Shown in pieces: positions 26,139-34,979 of a stretch of 64,000 bases of DNA (its first letter is position 1; the number at the start of each line of letters is the position of its first letter). The DNA comes from Burkholderia sp. WSM2232 (GTDB taxonomy: Bacteria > Pseudomonadota > Gammaproteobacteria > Burkholderiales > Burkholderiaceae): positions 28,243 through 92,242 of the forward strand of contig NZ_AWZV01000028.1 in the NCBI RefSeq assembly GCF_000472545.1, in the 5' to 3' direction. Position numbers and translations under genes: made by a program. The notes under the pieces were generated by a model. That model saw only the letters and a program-made list of their open reading frames with translations, searched no databases and was not told the origin of the DNA.

Positions 26139-27146
26139 TCAATGAAAGAGTTCGTCGTAGTCGACGGTGGCCGTGCCCAGCTTGCCGACCACGATACCGG
26201 CCGCGCGATTGGCAAGCCCGACCGCTTCGACAAGCGGCAGACCCGCGCCCAGCATGGTGGCGAGCGTGGCAATCACGGTGTCGCCCGCGCCCGAGACATC
26301 ATACACTTCGCGCGCGACGGCCGATGTGTGCAGGATGCCGTCGTCGGAGAAGAGCGTCATGCCTTCTTCCGAACGCGTGAGCAGCAAGGCCTTGAACTGC
26401 AGATCCGCGCGCAATCTGCTGACGCGCTCGGTCAGGTCTTCTTCCGATTTCCACTGACCGACCACTTCGCGCAGCTCGGCGCGGTTCGGCGTGATCAGCG
26501 TGGCGCCACGATAACGCTCCCAGTCGTCGCCCTTCGGGTCGACCAGCACCGGCTTGCCGGCTGCATGCGCTCTCGCGATCATCTGCGTGACGTGGGTCAG
26601 TCCGCCCTTTGCGTAATCGGACATCAGGATCACGTCGTGCGACGGCAGCAATTCGTCGAAGCGCGCGAGACCGGCGAGCAACACCTCGTGCGCCGGCGAG
26701 TTCTCGAAGTCGACGCGCAGCAACTGTTGCTGGCGCGACAGCACGCGCAGCTTGATGGTGGTCAGCAGCGCGGGATCGCGTTCAAGATGCGGGTTCACGC
26801 CGCTCTCACCGAGCAACTGCACGATGCGCTCACCCGGTTCATCGTGGCCGACCACGCACAGCAGCCCCGCCTGCGCGCCGAGCGCCGCCGCGTTGCGCGC
26901 GACGTTCGCCGCGCCGCCAAGGCGGTCTTCCTGGCGCTGCACGTGCACGACGGGCACCGGTGCTTCCGGCGAGATGCGATTGACGTCGCCGAACCAGTAA
27001 CGGTCGAGCATCACGTCACCGACGACGAGCACGCGCGCCGCCGCGATCTGTGCGCGCGGCACCGCCGTCAACGCTGACGACGGCGAGGCTGCGATAGAGT
27101 CGGGCCGGGACTCAGGCATCGGCTGCAAGTTCAGAGGGTTGTGCAT
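26139..27146 (-). CDS. hldE: D-glycero-beta-D-manno-heptose-7-phosphate kinase
   Basis: About 335-residue PfkB-family kinase acting in the ADP-heptose pathway. It shows VLVVGDVMLDRYWFGDVNRISPEAPVPVVHV and the anion-hole motif DVSGAGDTVIATLATMLGAG. Only the kinase domain of E. coli HldE is present (RfaE1/HldA type); the adenylyltransferase must be encoded elsewhere. The start is uncertain: ATG at 27146 or 27119, both overlapping the 3' end of ugd and neither with a clear ribosome site. Confidence 0.93.
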   Translation of the reverse strand: MHNPLNLQPMPESRPDSIAASPSSALTAVPRAQIAAARVLVVGDVMLDRYWFGDVNRISPEAPVPVVHVQRQEDRLGGAANVARNAAALGAQAGLLCVVGHDEPGERIVQLLGESGVNPHLERDPALLTTIKLRVLSRQQQLLRVDFENSPAHEVLLAGLARFDELLPSHDVILMSDYAKGGLTHVTQMIARAHAAGKPVLVDPKGDDWERYRGATLITPNRAELREVVGQWKSEEDLTERVSRLRADLQFKALLLTRSEEGMTLFSDDGILHTSAVAREVYDVSGAGDTVIATLATMLGAGLPLVEAVGLANRAAGIVVGKLGTATVDYDELFH

Positions 27147-28515
27147 AAGGGCGTCCAATCGAGTGATAGTCGATGCCGAGTTCGTTCATCGCATCCGGTT
27201 CGTAGAGATTGCGGCCGTCGAAAATGACCGGCGACTTCAATACGGATTTTAGATGCGCGAAGTCCGGGCTCTTGAACTCCTTCCATTCGGTGACGATGAC
27301 AAGCGCGTCCGCGCCCGTAAGCGTTTCGTCCTGCGTGTTCGCGAATTGCAAACGCGCGAGCTGGTCCGGCGAGTCATGGAGGTCCATGGCGAAGACCCGG
27401 CGCGCCTCGGTCACGGCGACCGGGTCGTATGCACGCACCTGTGCGCCGCGCGCGAGCAGTTCCGCAATCACGCGGCGGCTCGGCGCTTCGCGCATGTCGT
27501 CGGTATTCGGCTTGAACGCGAGTCCCCACACAGCGAAGGTGCGGCCTGCCAGATCATTGCCCCATTTGTGCGTGATCTTTTGCACGAGCACGTCTTTCTG
27601 CCGGTAGTTCACTTCCTCGACGGCTTCGAGAATGCGCAGATTGTGACCGCTTTCGCTGGCCGTGCGGATCAGCGCCTGAACGTCCTTCGGGAAGCATGAG
27701 CCGCCATAGCCGCAGCCGGCATACAGGAAGTGATAGCCGATACGCGGGTCCGAGCCGATGCCGCGGCGCACCGCCTCGATGTCGGCGCCCACCCGGTCGG
27801 CGAGATTCGACATTTCGTTCATGAACGAGATGCGCGTGGCCAGCATTGCATTGGCCGCGTACTTGGTAAATTCGGCCGAGCGCACGTCCATGTACAGCGT
27901 GCGCTCGTGATTGCGGTTAAACGGCGCATAGAGGCGCTTCATCAGTTCACGCGCGCGCAAGCCGGCTTCGTCCTCGTCGCTGCCGAGCACGATGCGGTCC
28001 GGCCGCATGAAGTCGTCCACCGCCGCACCTTCTTTCAGAAACTCCGGGTTCGACACGACCGAAAAGCGGTGCTTGTCGCTCCCGGCGAGCCCGCGCTTTG
28101 CGAGCTCTTCTTCGACGACCGCGCGCACGCGCTGCGCCGTGCCGACCGGCACCGTCGATTTATCGACGATCACCTTGAAGCCGTTCATCGTACGGCCGAT
28201 GTTGCGCGCCGCTTCGAGGACGTACTGCAGGTCTGCGGAGCCGTCTTCGTCGGGCGGCGTGCCGACGGCGATGAACTGCACGTCGCCGTGAGCGACGCTC
28301 GCCTCAATGTCCGTCGAAAAGGTGATACGCCCGGCCGCCCGGGTGCGTGCAATGATTTCCTGCAAGCCCGGCTCGTGAATGGGCACGCCGCCGTTGTTGA
28401 GAATTTCGATCTTGCGCGGATCGACGTCCAGACAGAACACGTCGTTGCCGATTTCAGCGAGACACGCGCCTGTGACGAGGCCCACGTAGCCAGTGCCGAT
28501 AATGGTGATTTTCAT
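27112..28515 (-). CDS. ugd: UDP-glucose 6-dehydrogenase
   Basis: 467-residue NAD enzyme oxidising UDP-glucose to UDP-glucuronate, the precursor of Ara4N for lipid A and of surface polysaccharides. N-terminal MKITIIGTGYVGLVTGACLAE, the catalytic Cys in AGCGYGGSCFPKDVQALI (about residue 265), and the C-terminal VWGLAFKPNTDDMREAPS are typical. It overlaps hldE and lies 81 bases downstream of lapB, within an LPS-related block. Confidence 0.96.
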   Translation of the reverse strand: MKITIIGTGYVGLVTGACLAEIGNDVFCLDVDPRKIEILNNGGVPIHEPGLQEIIARTRAAGRITFSTDIEASVAHGDVQFIAVGTPPDEDGSADLQYVLEAARNIGRTMNGFKVIVDKSTVPVGTAQRVRAVVEEELAKRGLAGSDKHRFSVVSNPEFLKEGAAVDDFMRPDRIVLGSDEDEAGLRARELMKRLYAPFNRNHERTLYMDVRSAEFTKYAANAMLATRISFMNEMSNLADRVGADIEAVRRGIGSDPRIGYHFLYAGCGYGGSCFPKDVQALIRTASESGHNLRILEAVEEVNYRQKDVLVQKITHKWGNDLAGRTFAVWGLAFKPNTDDMREAPSRRVIAELLARGAQVRAYDPVAVTEARRVFAMDLHDSPDQLARLQFANTQDETLTGADALVIVTEWKEFKSPDFAHLKSVLKSPVIFDGRNLYEPDAMNELGIDYHSIGRPYAQPSELAADA

Positions 28516-28596
28516 ACGCTTTCCGGTTGAAGGTTCCGGTGATGATCTCCGGCGATAAAGCCGGTCATGAACACGCTGCCCAAGCCGTGCGCAAAC

Positions 28597-29772
28597 TCAG
28601 CTCGACGCGGTGATGGGCTCGACCCGGCGCGGCGCATAGGTTTCCCAGCCGCTGCAGCCTGGGCACTGCCAATAGAAAAGCCGCGCCCTGAAACCGCAAT
28701 TCTGGCACGTGTAGCGCGGCAGATTTTTGGTGCGCTGGCGGATCAGTGTGCGCATCAATTCGAGTTCGCTGCGCCGCGGTTCCTCCGCGACGGCCTGCTG
28801 CGCCTCGAGCAGGCGCGTCATGCCTGCCAGGTTGGGCGACTTCTGCATCTGCGAACGCGCGAGCGCATGCGCAGCGTCCGGCCCGCGCAGCGACGCGACA
28901 TGCTGATACGCGACGTCGAGCAGATCGTTGCTCGGGTAGCGGTCAACCCAGCTCGTGAGCAGATCGGCACCTTCCTGCGCGCGGCCGAGCGCTTCGTACG
29001 CCTTCATCAGCTTTTCGGCGACGAGCGGCAAATAAGCCGGGTTCTGTTCCTCTACGCGCCGCCACTGCGCGATCGCCGCCTCCTGCGAACCCGCGGCGGC
29101 GTCGACGTCGCCGAACAGGATCGTGGCGCGCACGTTGGTGGGATTCGCCTTCAGCGCGAAGCCGAGCTGACGGCGTGCTTCGTCGGGCTTTTTCTGCTGC
29201 AGCGCTTCCTGTGCGAGTTCGCAATGAAACTGCGCGATTTCCTTGTCGAGCGACTCCGTGCCCATTGTTTCCAGATGGCGCGCAGTGTCGATCGACTTGA
29301 GCCAGTCCTTCTCGATTTCGTAGATGGTGAGCAGCGCGCGCTGCGCGCCCAACGCGTAGTCGCCGGTTTCCAGCGAGCGGAACGTCTCTTCGGCGCGATC
29401 CAGCAGGCCGGCCTTCAGAAAGTCCTGACCCAGTTCGAACAGTGCGTGATCGCGTTCGCTAACCGGCAGATCCGCGCGGCTGAGAAGATTCTGATGCACG
29501 CGTATCGCGCGATCGGTCTCGCCGCGGCGCCGGAACAGATTGCCGAGCGCGAAATGCAGCTCGACCGTTTCCGGATCGAGCTTGACGACTTCAATGAACG
29601 CGTCGATCGCCTGGTCGGGCTGCTCGTTGAGCAGGAAGTTCAGGCCGCGGAAATACGAACGCGGCAAATTGGCGCTTTCCGACAGCAGCGTCTTGAGGTC
29701 GTAGCGCGCAGCCATCCAGCCGAACGCGAAAGCGACGGGAATGACGAGCAGCCACCAGAAGTCTAGATCCAT
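28597..29772 (-). CDS. lapB: Lipopolysaccharide assembly protein B
   Basis: 391-residue inner-membrane protein that, with FtsH, adjusts LpxC levels and so LPS synthesis. One N-terminal helix (MDLDFWWLLVIPVAFAFGW), then TPR repeats over about residues 35-350 (for example NEQPDQAIDAFIEVVKLDP), then a rubredoxin-like zinc domain (YTCQNCGFRARLFYWQCPGC, two CxxC pairs). All family hallmarks are intact. Lies directly downstream of lapA. Confidence 0.96.
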   Translation of the reverse strand: MDLDFWWLLVIPVAFAFGWMAARYDLKTLLSESANLPRSYFRGLNFLLNEQPDQAIDAFIEVVKLDPETVELHFALGNLFRRRGETDRAIRVHQNLLSRADLPVSERDHALFELGQDFLKAGLLDRAEETFRSLETGDYALGAQRALLTIYEIEKDWLKSIDTARHLETMGTESLDKEIAQFHCELAQEALQQKKPDEARRQLGFALKANPTNVRATILFGDVDAAAGSQEAAIAQWRRVEEQNPAYLPLVAEKLMKAYEALGRAQEGADLLTSWVDRYPSNDLLDVAYQHVASLRGPDAAHALARSQMQKSPNLAGMTRLLEAQQAVAEEPRRSELELMRTLIRQRTKNLPRYTCQNCGFRARLFYWQCPGCSGWETYAPRRVEPITASS

Positions 29773-29840
29773 GCGATGAATGCAAATGAGCCGAAAGGCG
29801 GGAACGGGATGCCGCGAAGGCGCGCGGCCGAAGGACACAA

Positions 29841-30134
29841 TCAGATCAGCGGCGGCATGGGCGGCTGTTCGACAGCCACCGGCGTCTCGCGCGCCACGCG
29901 CAGCTCACGCTTCAATCGGCCGTTTTCCATGCGCAGGCGCACCACGGCGGGCATGGACGAAACAAGGCCCGCAAGCAAGCCGACCACGAAGAACGCCAGC
30001 CCGATGAGAATGAGCGGCGCCGACCATGCGTAGCCCGCGAGGAAATTCAGCGTAGCGGGTTGTGTATTGGAGAGTGCGAGCACGAGCAGCAGCACGAACA
30101 CCAGTACACGGATCAGCCAGACGATAAATTTCAT
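29841..30134 (-). CDS. lapA: Lipopolysaccharide assembly protein A domain protein
   Basis: 97-residue DUF1049 protein with two hydrophobic helices (about residues 3-22 and 38-62) and a short cytoplasmic tail with a predicted coiled coil (VVRLRMENGRLKRELRVA). It is adjacent to lapB as in most gamma- and betaproteobacteria, where the pair acts in LPS quality control. Confidence 0.93.
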   Translation of the reverse strand: MKFIVWLIRVLVFVLLLVLALSNTQPATLNFLAGYAWSAPLILIGLAFFVVGLLAGLVSSMPAVVRLRMENGRLKRELRVARETPVAVEQPPMPPLI

Positions 30135-30467
30135 GAATAGATCTCTTCACGGCAGTTGCGGGGTGACGCCGGCCTGATGACGCGTCGCGCCACGGTGTTT
30201 GCCCGCGCCGAAGTGACCCGTATTGTAATTGAAGCCCTCGCGGCTGGGCAGGAACTGGCGGAGCGCGGGCTTACAGAAAACTGTGGGCGGGGCGAATGCG
30301 TCGTGAAAGGAGCCGCGACCACGTGGAACGCCGGGAACAGAGAGCCGCGCTGAGAGCGCGAACAAAGCTGCGAGCTGGAGTGCGAGCCGAACTCTGGGAC
30401 AAGAACGCAACGAGATGGAAAGGAACCCAACGCCAGGCAGCGGCCAATGTCAAAAATTGCCTGGGCG
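30135..30467. other. Intergenic stretch between ihfB and lapA
   Basis: About 330 bases upstream of lapA. I see no convincing gene, RNA or repeat. It may hold a promoter for lapAB, since a terminator separates it from ihfB. Confidence 0.5.
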
Positions 30468-30494
30468 AAAAAAAAGCGCCGAAAGGCGCTTTTT
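30468..30494 (-). terminator. Terminator of ihfB
   Basis: Ten-bp perfect stem AAAAAGCGCC / GGCGCTTTTT (30471-30480 with 30485-30494) with a tetraloop (GAAA on the plus strand, TTTC in the leftward transcript) and eight T on the leftward strand. Confidence 0.92.
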
Positions 30495-30575
30495 CTGGTC
30501 TTTTGCCGACTGGCACTGGCCGCTCACGCCGCCAACGCCATGCTGCGAAACTGCACAGCACGCACAGCGGAGCAT

Positions 30576-30899
30576 TTACAGATCGTCGTCCGGCTCTTCG
30601 GCCTTCAACGGCTCGCCCGCGCGACGGTCGACCCGCTCACGCAACTCCTTGCCCGGCTTGAAGTGCGGCACGTACTTCTCGGGCACCAGCACTTTTTCGC
30701 CCGACTTGGGATTGCGCCCAACGCGGGAAGGACGGCGGTTCAGGCCGAAGCTGCCAAAACCTCGAATTTCGATGCGATGACCTTTGGCGAGCGCCTCCGA
30801 CATCGCATCAAGCATCGTCTTGACCGCGAAATCCGCATCTTTCAATACGAGCTGCGGAAAGCGCGTAGCCAGTTGGGCGACCAATTCCGATTTGGTCAT
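30576..30899 (-). CDS. ihfB: Integration host factor subunit beta
   Basis: 107-residue HU/IHF family protein that bends DNA as a heterodimer with IhfA. MTKSELVAQLATRFPQL, the beta-arm with the intercalating proline (GRNPKSGEKV, about residues 62-71) and VPHFKPGKELRERV are diagnostic. The acidic tail (KAEEPDDDL) exceeds that of E. coli IhfB (94 aa). It follows rpsA, as in E. coli. Confidence 0.97.
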   Translation of the reverse strand: MTKSELVAQLATRFPQLVLKDADFAVKTMLDAMSEALAKGHRIEIRGFGSFGLNRRPSRVGRNPKSGEKVLVPEKYVPHFKPGKELRERVDRRAGEPLKAEEPDDDL

Positions 30900-31006
30900 A
30901 CTGCAGCAGACCTCTCAAGAAAACGCCGAGCCGCCCCCGTTGCTCCCCGCGAGGGGTACCTGCCGCGAGCGCAAAGCCCGCGCGGCAGGCTGGGGGCGTA
31001 CCTCAA

Positions 31007-32722
31007 TTACTGGTTCTGGCCGTCGAGCTTAGCCTTCAGCAGCGCGCCGAGGTTCGTCGTGCCGGTCGCAGCTGCGCTGGAATCGGACGAAGCGAGGCCG
31101 CGAATCGCTTCCTGTTGCTCAGCCGAGTCCTTCGCCTTGATCGACAGGTTGATACCACGCGACTTGCGATCGATGTTGATGATCATCGCGTTGACCTTGT
31201 CGCCTTCCTTCAGCACGTTGCGAGCATCTTCCACACGGTCTTGTGCGATTTCCGAAGCGCGCAGGTAGCCTTCGACTTCACCCGACAGCTGAACCACTGC
31301 ACCCTTCGCGTCCACCGACTTGACCACGCCGTCGACGATCGAACCCTTGTCGTTCATTGCAACGAAGTTGCTGAACGGGTCGCCTTCGAGCTGCTTGATG
31401 CCGAGCGAAATGCGTTCCTTCTCGACGTCGATGCCGAGAACGATGGCTTCCACTTCGTCGCCCTTCTTGTACTTGCGAACAGCTTCTTCGCCCGTTTCCG
31501 ACCACGACAGATCCGACAGGTGAACCAGACCGTCGATGCCGCCCGGCAGACCGATGAAGACGCCGAAGTCGGTGATCGACTTGATTGCGCCTTGCAGCTT
31601 GTCGCCCTTCTTGAAGTTGCGGCTGAAGTCGTCCCACGGGTTCGGCTTGCACTGCTTCATGCCGAGGCTGATACGGCGGCGGTCTTCGTCGATTTCAAGA
31701 ACCATGACTTCGACTTCGTCGCCCAGTTGCACAACCTTCGACGGTGCAACGTTCTTGTTCGTCCAGTCCATTTCCGACACGTGGACGAGGCCTTCGATGC
31801 CCGATTCCACTTCGACGAATGCGCCGTAGTCGGTGATGTTGGTGACCTTACCGAACAGACGCGTGCCCGACGGGTAACGACGCGAGATGCCTTCCCACGG
31901 ATCGTCGCCCAGTTGCTTGATACCGAGCGAAACGCGGTTCTTTTCCTGGTCGAACTTGAGGATCTTCGCGGTAACTTCCTGGCCAACCGACAGCACTTCC
32001 GACGGGTGACGCACGCGACGCCATGCGATATCCGTAATGTGCAGCAGGCCGTCGATGCCGCCCAGGTCCACGAACGCGCCGTAGTCGGTGATGTTCTTCA
32101 CCACGCCTTCCACGATCGCGCCTTCCTTCAGCGTTTCGAGCAGCTTTGCGCGCTCTTCGCCCTGGGTTGCTTCGATCACGGCGCGGCGCGACAGCACGAC
32201 GTTGTTACGCTTGCGGTCGAGCTTGATGACGCGGAATTCCAGCGTCTTGCCTTCGTACGGGGTCGTGTCCTTGACCGGACGCGTGTCAACCAGCGAACCC
32301 GGCAGGAATGCGCGAATGCCGTTGACCATGACGGTCATGCCGCCCTTGACCTTGCCCGTGATCGTGCCGGTCACGAGTTCGTTGTTGTCGAGAGCCTTTT
32401 CCAGCGACAGCCACGAAGCCAGACGCTTCGCCTTGTCGCGCGACAGGATCGTGTCGCCATAGCCGTTTTCCAGCGCGTCGATCGCGACGGAAACGAAGTC
32501 GCCCGCCTGCACTTCTACCTCGCCCGCGTCGTTCAGGAACTCTTCGAGCGGGATGTAGGCTTCGGACTTGAGACCAGCGTTGACGACCACGAAGTTGTGG
32601 TCGACACGCACGACTTCGGCGGAGATCACTTCGCCGGCGCGCATGTCTTGCTTGGTCAGCGACTCTTCGAACAGAGCCGCAAAAGATTCGGTATTCGGGG
32701 TAGAGGTTTGCAGGTCGGACAT
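31007..32722 (-). CDS. rpsA: 30S ribosomal protein S1
   Basis: 571-residue S1 with six S1 repeats (for example VKNITDYGAFVDLGGIDGLL and VTNITDYGAFVEVESGIEGL). It binds mRNA leaders and is needed to start most translation. The ATG at 32722 (MSDLQTSTPN) is preceded by an A/T-rich stretch and has no Shine-Dalgarno sequence, as in E. coli rpsA, where this supports autoregulation by S1. It lies between cmk and ihfB. Confidence 0.97.
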   Translation of the reverse strand: MSDLQTSTPNTESFAALFEESLTKQDMRAGEVISAEVVRVDHNFVVVNAGLKSEAYIPLEEFLNDAGEVEVQAGDFVSVAIDALENGYGDTILSRDKAKRLASWLSLEKALDNNELVTGTITGKVKGGMTVMVNGIRAFLPGSLVDTRPVKDTTPYEGKTLEFRVIKLDRKRNNVVLSRRAVIEATQGEERAKLLETLKEGAIVEGVVKNITDYGAFVDLGGIDGLLHITDIAWRRVRHPSEVLSVGQEVTAKILKFDQEKNRVSLGIKQLGDDPWEGISRRYPSGTRLFGKVTNITDYGAFVEVESGIEGLVHVSEMDWTNKNVAPSKVVQLGDEVEVMVLEIDEDRRRISLGMKQCKPNPWDDFSRNFKKGDKLQGAIKSITDFGVFIGLPGGIDGLVHLSDLSWSETGEEAVRKYKKGDEVEAIVLGIDVEKERISLGIKQLEGDPFSNFVAMNDKGSIVDGVVKSVDAKGAVVQLSGEVEGYLRASEIAQDRVEDARNVLKEGDKVNAMIINIDRKSRGINLSIKAKDSAEQQEAIRGLASSDSSAAATGTTNLGALLKAKLDGQNQ

Positions 32723-32825
32723 AAAAATCAAAATTTGCATGGATCTCGCGCTGCCCGGCTGGCCGGACGGTCAGCAACTACGGCAAGAATGCGAATGCCA
32801 CGCGGGGTTAAGGGGTTAATACAAC

Positions 32826-32846
32826 GCTTCGCGACAATCGCGAAGC
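32826..32846 (-). promoter_or_regulatory. Hairpin in the cmk-rpsA spacer
   Basis: Perfect 8-bp stem GCTTCGCG / CGCGAAGC with a 5-base loop, about 100 bases upstream of the rpsA start. On the leftward strand it is not followed by a T run, so it is more likely a leader or RNA-stability structure than a terminator. Confidence 0.5.
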
Positions 32847-32905
32847 ACCTACCAGCAACGTACTATTGCCGCCGCCCCAGAGCCGGATTGAAACCATTGC
32901 TTCGA

Positions 32906-33592
32906 TCAGCTTTGAGCAACCAGCGCTTCGTACCATTGCACTACCTGCTCGACCGCCTGATCGACCGACAAGGCGGACGTATCGAGCAGCTTTGCATCTG
33001 CTGCGGGCTTAAGTGGCGCGGCTGCGCGCTGACTGTCGCGCTCGTCACGCTCGCGCAAATCCCGGAGCAAGTCATCAATATTAGCAGAAAAGCCTTTTTG
33101 TATCAATTGCTTATGCCGCCGGGCTGCGCGGGCCTCCACGCTGGCGGTCATGAACACCTTCAGAATGGCGTCCTGGAAGATCACCGTGCCCATGTCGCGA
33201 CCGTCCGCGACCAGCCCCGGCTCCTTGCGAAAAGCGCGCTGACGCGCCACCAGCGCGGCCCGCACCGGGGCATGCACGGCAATCGCCGACGCGCGGCTGC
33301 CAACCTCTTCTGCGCGAATTTCCGCCGATACATCGACGCCGTCGAGCTGCGCGAGGCCCTCGCGAAACGTAATGTGCAGGTCGTCGATCAGCTTGACAAG
33401 GGCGTCGACGTCCTCGGCCGCCACCGCGTAGCGCATGCTGGCGAGCGCGGCGAGCCGGTACAGCGCGCCGCTGTCGAGCAGGTGAAAGCCGAGGCTCGCG
33501 GCGACCAGCGCGGCCACGGTGCCTTTGCCGGAGGCACTGGGGCCGTCGATCGTAATGACGGGCGTCTGGTGAAAGGGGCGGATCGGTTTCAT
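32906..33592 (-). CDS. cmk: Cytidylate kinase
   Basis: 228-residue (d)CMP kinase. P-loop GPSASGKGTVAALVA begins near residue 17; the DSGALYRLAALA and VADGRDMGTVIFQDA motifs bind CMP. Standard position between aroA and rpsA. Confidence 0.96.
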   Translation of the reverse strand: MKPIRPFHQTPVITIDGPSASGKGTVAALVAASLGFHLLDSGALYRLAALASMRYAVAAEDVDALVKLIDDLHITFREGLAQLDGVDVSAEIRAEEVGSRASAIAVHAPVRAALVARQRAFRKEPGLVADGRDMGTVIFQDAILKVFMTASVEARAARRHKQLIQKGFSANIDDLLRDLRERDERDSQRAAAPLKPAADAKLLDTSALSVDQAVEQVVQWYEALVAQS

Positions 33593-33627
33593 CTAAAAAG
33601 TCGCACGTCAGGCGATTCGTACGCGAA

Positions 33628-34932
33628 TCAGGGGTGAGCGAGCGCCGCAAAGCGCTCGAAATAATCGGGAAACGTCTTGGCGACGCACTTCGGGTCGTTG
33701 ATGCGCACCGGCACGCCGCCGAGACTAACCAGCGAGAAACACATCGCCATGCGGTGATCGTCGTAGGTGTCGATCGAGGCGTTCGGAATCAGCTTTTCGG
33801 GCGGCGTGACCATGAGGAAGTCGTCGCCCTCCTGCACCTTCGCGCCGACCTTGCGAAGTTCGGCCGCCATTGCCGCGATCCGGTCGGTCTCTTTCACGCG
33901 CCAACTGGCTATGTTGCGCAGCGTGGTCGTGCCGTCGGCGAACAGCGCGGCAACCGCGATGGTCATCGCTGCATCGGGAATCAGGTTGAAGTCCATGTCG
34001 ATGGGATCGAGCTTGCCGTGGTCGTTGCCGACCCCGCGCACTTCGATCCAGTCCTCGCCCATCTGCAGATTCGCGCCCATCTTGATGAGCGCATCCGCAA
34101 AGCCGACGTCGCCCTGAATGCTCGAACGCCCGACGCCCTCCACTTTCACCGGCCCGCCGCCCAGCACGCCCGCCGCGAGGAAATACGACGCCGACGACGC
34201 GTCGCCTTCCACCATGATCGTGCCCGGCGACTGATAGCGCTGCCCCGCCGGCACGATGAACTGATGCCAGCCATTGCGCTCGACGTTGATGCCAAAGCGC
34301 GCCATCAGCTTGATCGTGATGTCGATATAAGGCTTGGAAATAAGTTCGCCGTCCACCTGAACCGTGCTCACGCCGCTTGCCGTGCGCACGAGCGGCAGCG
34401 TCATCAGCAGCGAGGTGAGGAACTGGCTGGAGACGTCGCCGCGCACGCGGATCGGCGCCTCGGCGGAAATTTGCGCCGGGCGGATGCGCAACGGCGGATA
34501 GCCCTCGTTTTCCTCGTAGTCGATTCGCGCGCCGATCTGCCGCAGGCCGTCGACCAGATCGCCGATCGGCCGCTCGTGCATGCGCGGCACGCCGTGGATG
34601 CGGTAGTCGCCGCCATTGACCGAAAGCGCCGCCGTCAACGGACGAACCGCCGTGCCCGCGTTGCCGAGAAAGAGGTCGGCCGTGCGCGCTGTAAATGCAC
34701 CCCGGGTGCCGGTCACGACGCAAGTGTCGCCCTCGCGCTTGAGCCGCACGCCGAGCTTTTCGAGCGCGTCGAGCATGACGCGCGTGTCGTCGGAGTCGAG
34801 CAGGTTCGTGATCGTCGTTTCGCCTTCGGCGAGCGCGGCCAGCAGCAGCACGCGGTTCGAAATGCTCTTCGAGCCAGGCAGACGAACCGTGCCGGACGCA
34901 CGAGAAAATGGTCCGAGATCGAGGAATTCCAT
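33628..34932 (-). CDS. aroA: 3-phosphoshikimate 1-carboxyvinyltransferase (EPSP synthase)
   Basis: 434-residue enzyme joining phosphoenolpyruvate to shikimate 3-phosphate. LPGSKSISNRVLLLAALAEG (about residues 19-38) binds shikimate-3-phosphate; FLGNAGTAVRPLTAAL is the PEP loop, and DYHRMAM-like TYDDHRMAMCFSLVSL is near the C terminus. Its stop is 35 bases before cmk. It lies downstream of tyrA in the aromatic amino acid block. Confidence 0.97.
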   Translation of the reverse strand: MEFLDLGPFSRASGTVRLPGSKSISNRVLLLAALAEGETTITNLLDSDDTRVMLDALEKLGVRLKREGDTCVVTGTRGAFTARTADLFLGNAGTAVRPLTAALSVNGGDYRIHGVPRMHERPIGDLVDGLRQIGARIDYEENEGYPPLRIRPAQISAEAPIRVRGDVSSQFLTSLLMTLPLVRTASGVSTVQVDGELISKPYIDITIKLMARFGINVERNGWHQFIVPAGQRYQSPGTIMVEGDASSASYFLAAGVLGGGPVKVEGVGRSSIQGDVGFADALIKMGANLQMGEDWIEVRGVGNDHGKLDPIDMDFNLIPDAAMTIAVAALFADGTTTLRNIASWRVKETDRIAAMAAELRKVGAKVQEGDDFLMVTPPEKLIPNASIDTYDDHRMAMCFSLVSLGGVPVRINDPKCVAKTFPDYFERFAALAHP

Positions 34933-34979
34933 GATTGAGTCCAGTTTCCGATTATGGCGACGCGCTCAGCGCGGCGCCC

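Noticed and set aside
31115..33637. 840-codon frame opposite rpsA and cmk
   Set aside because: Antisense shadow; the leftward genes are unmistakable.
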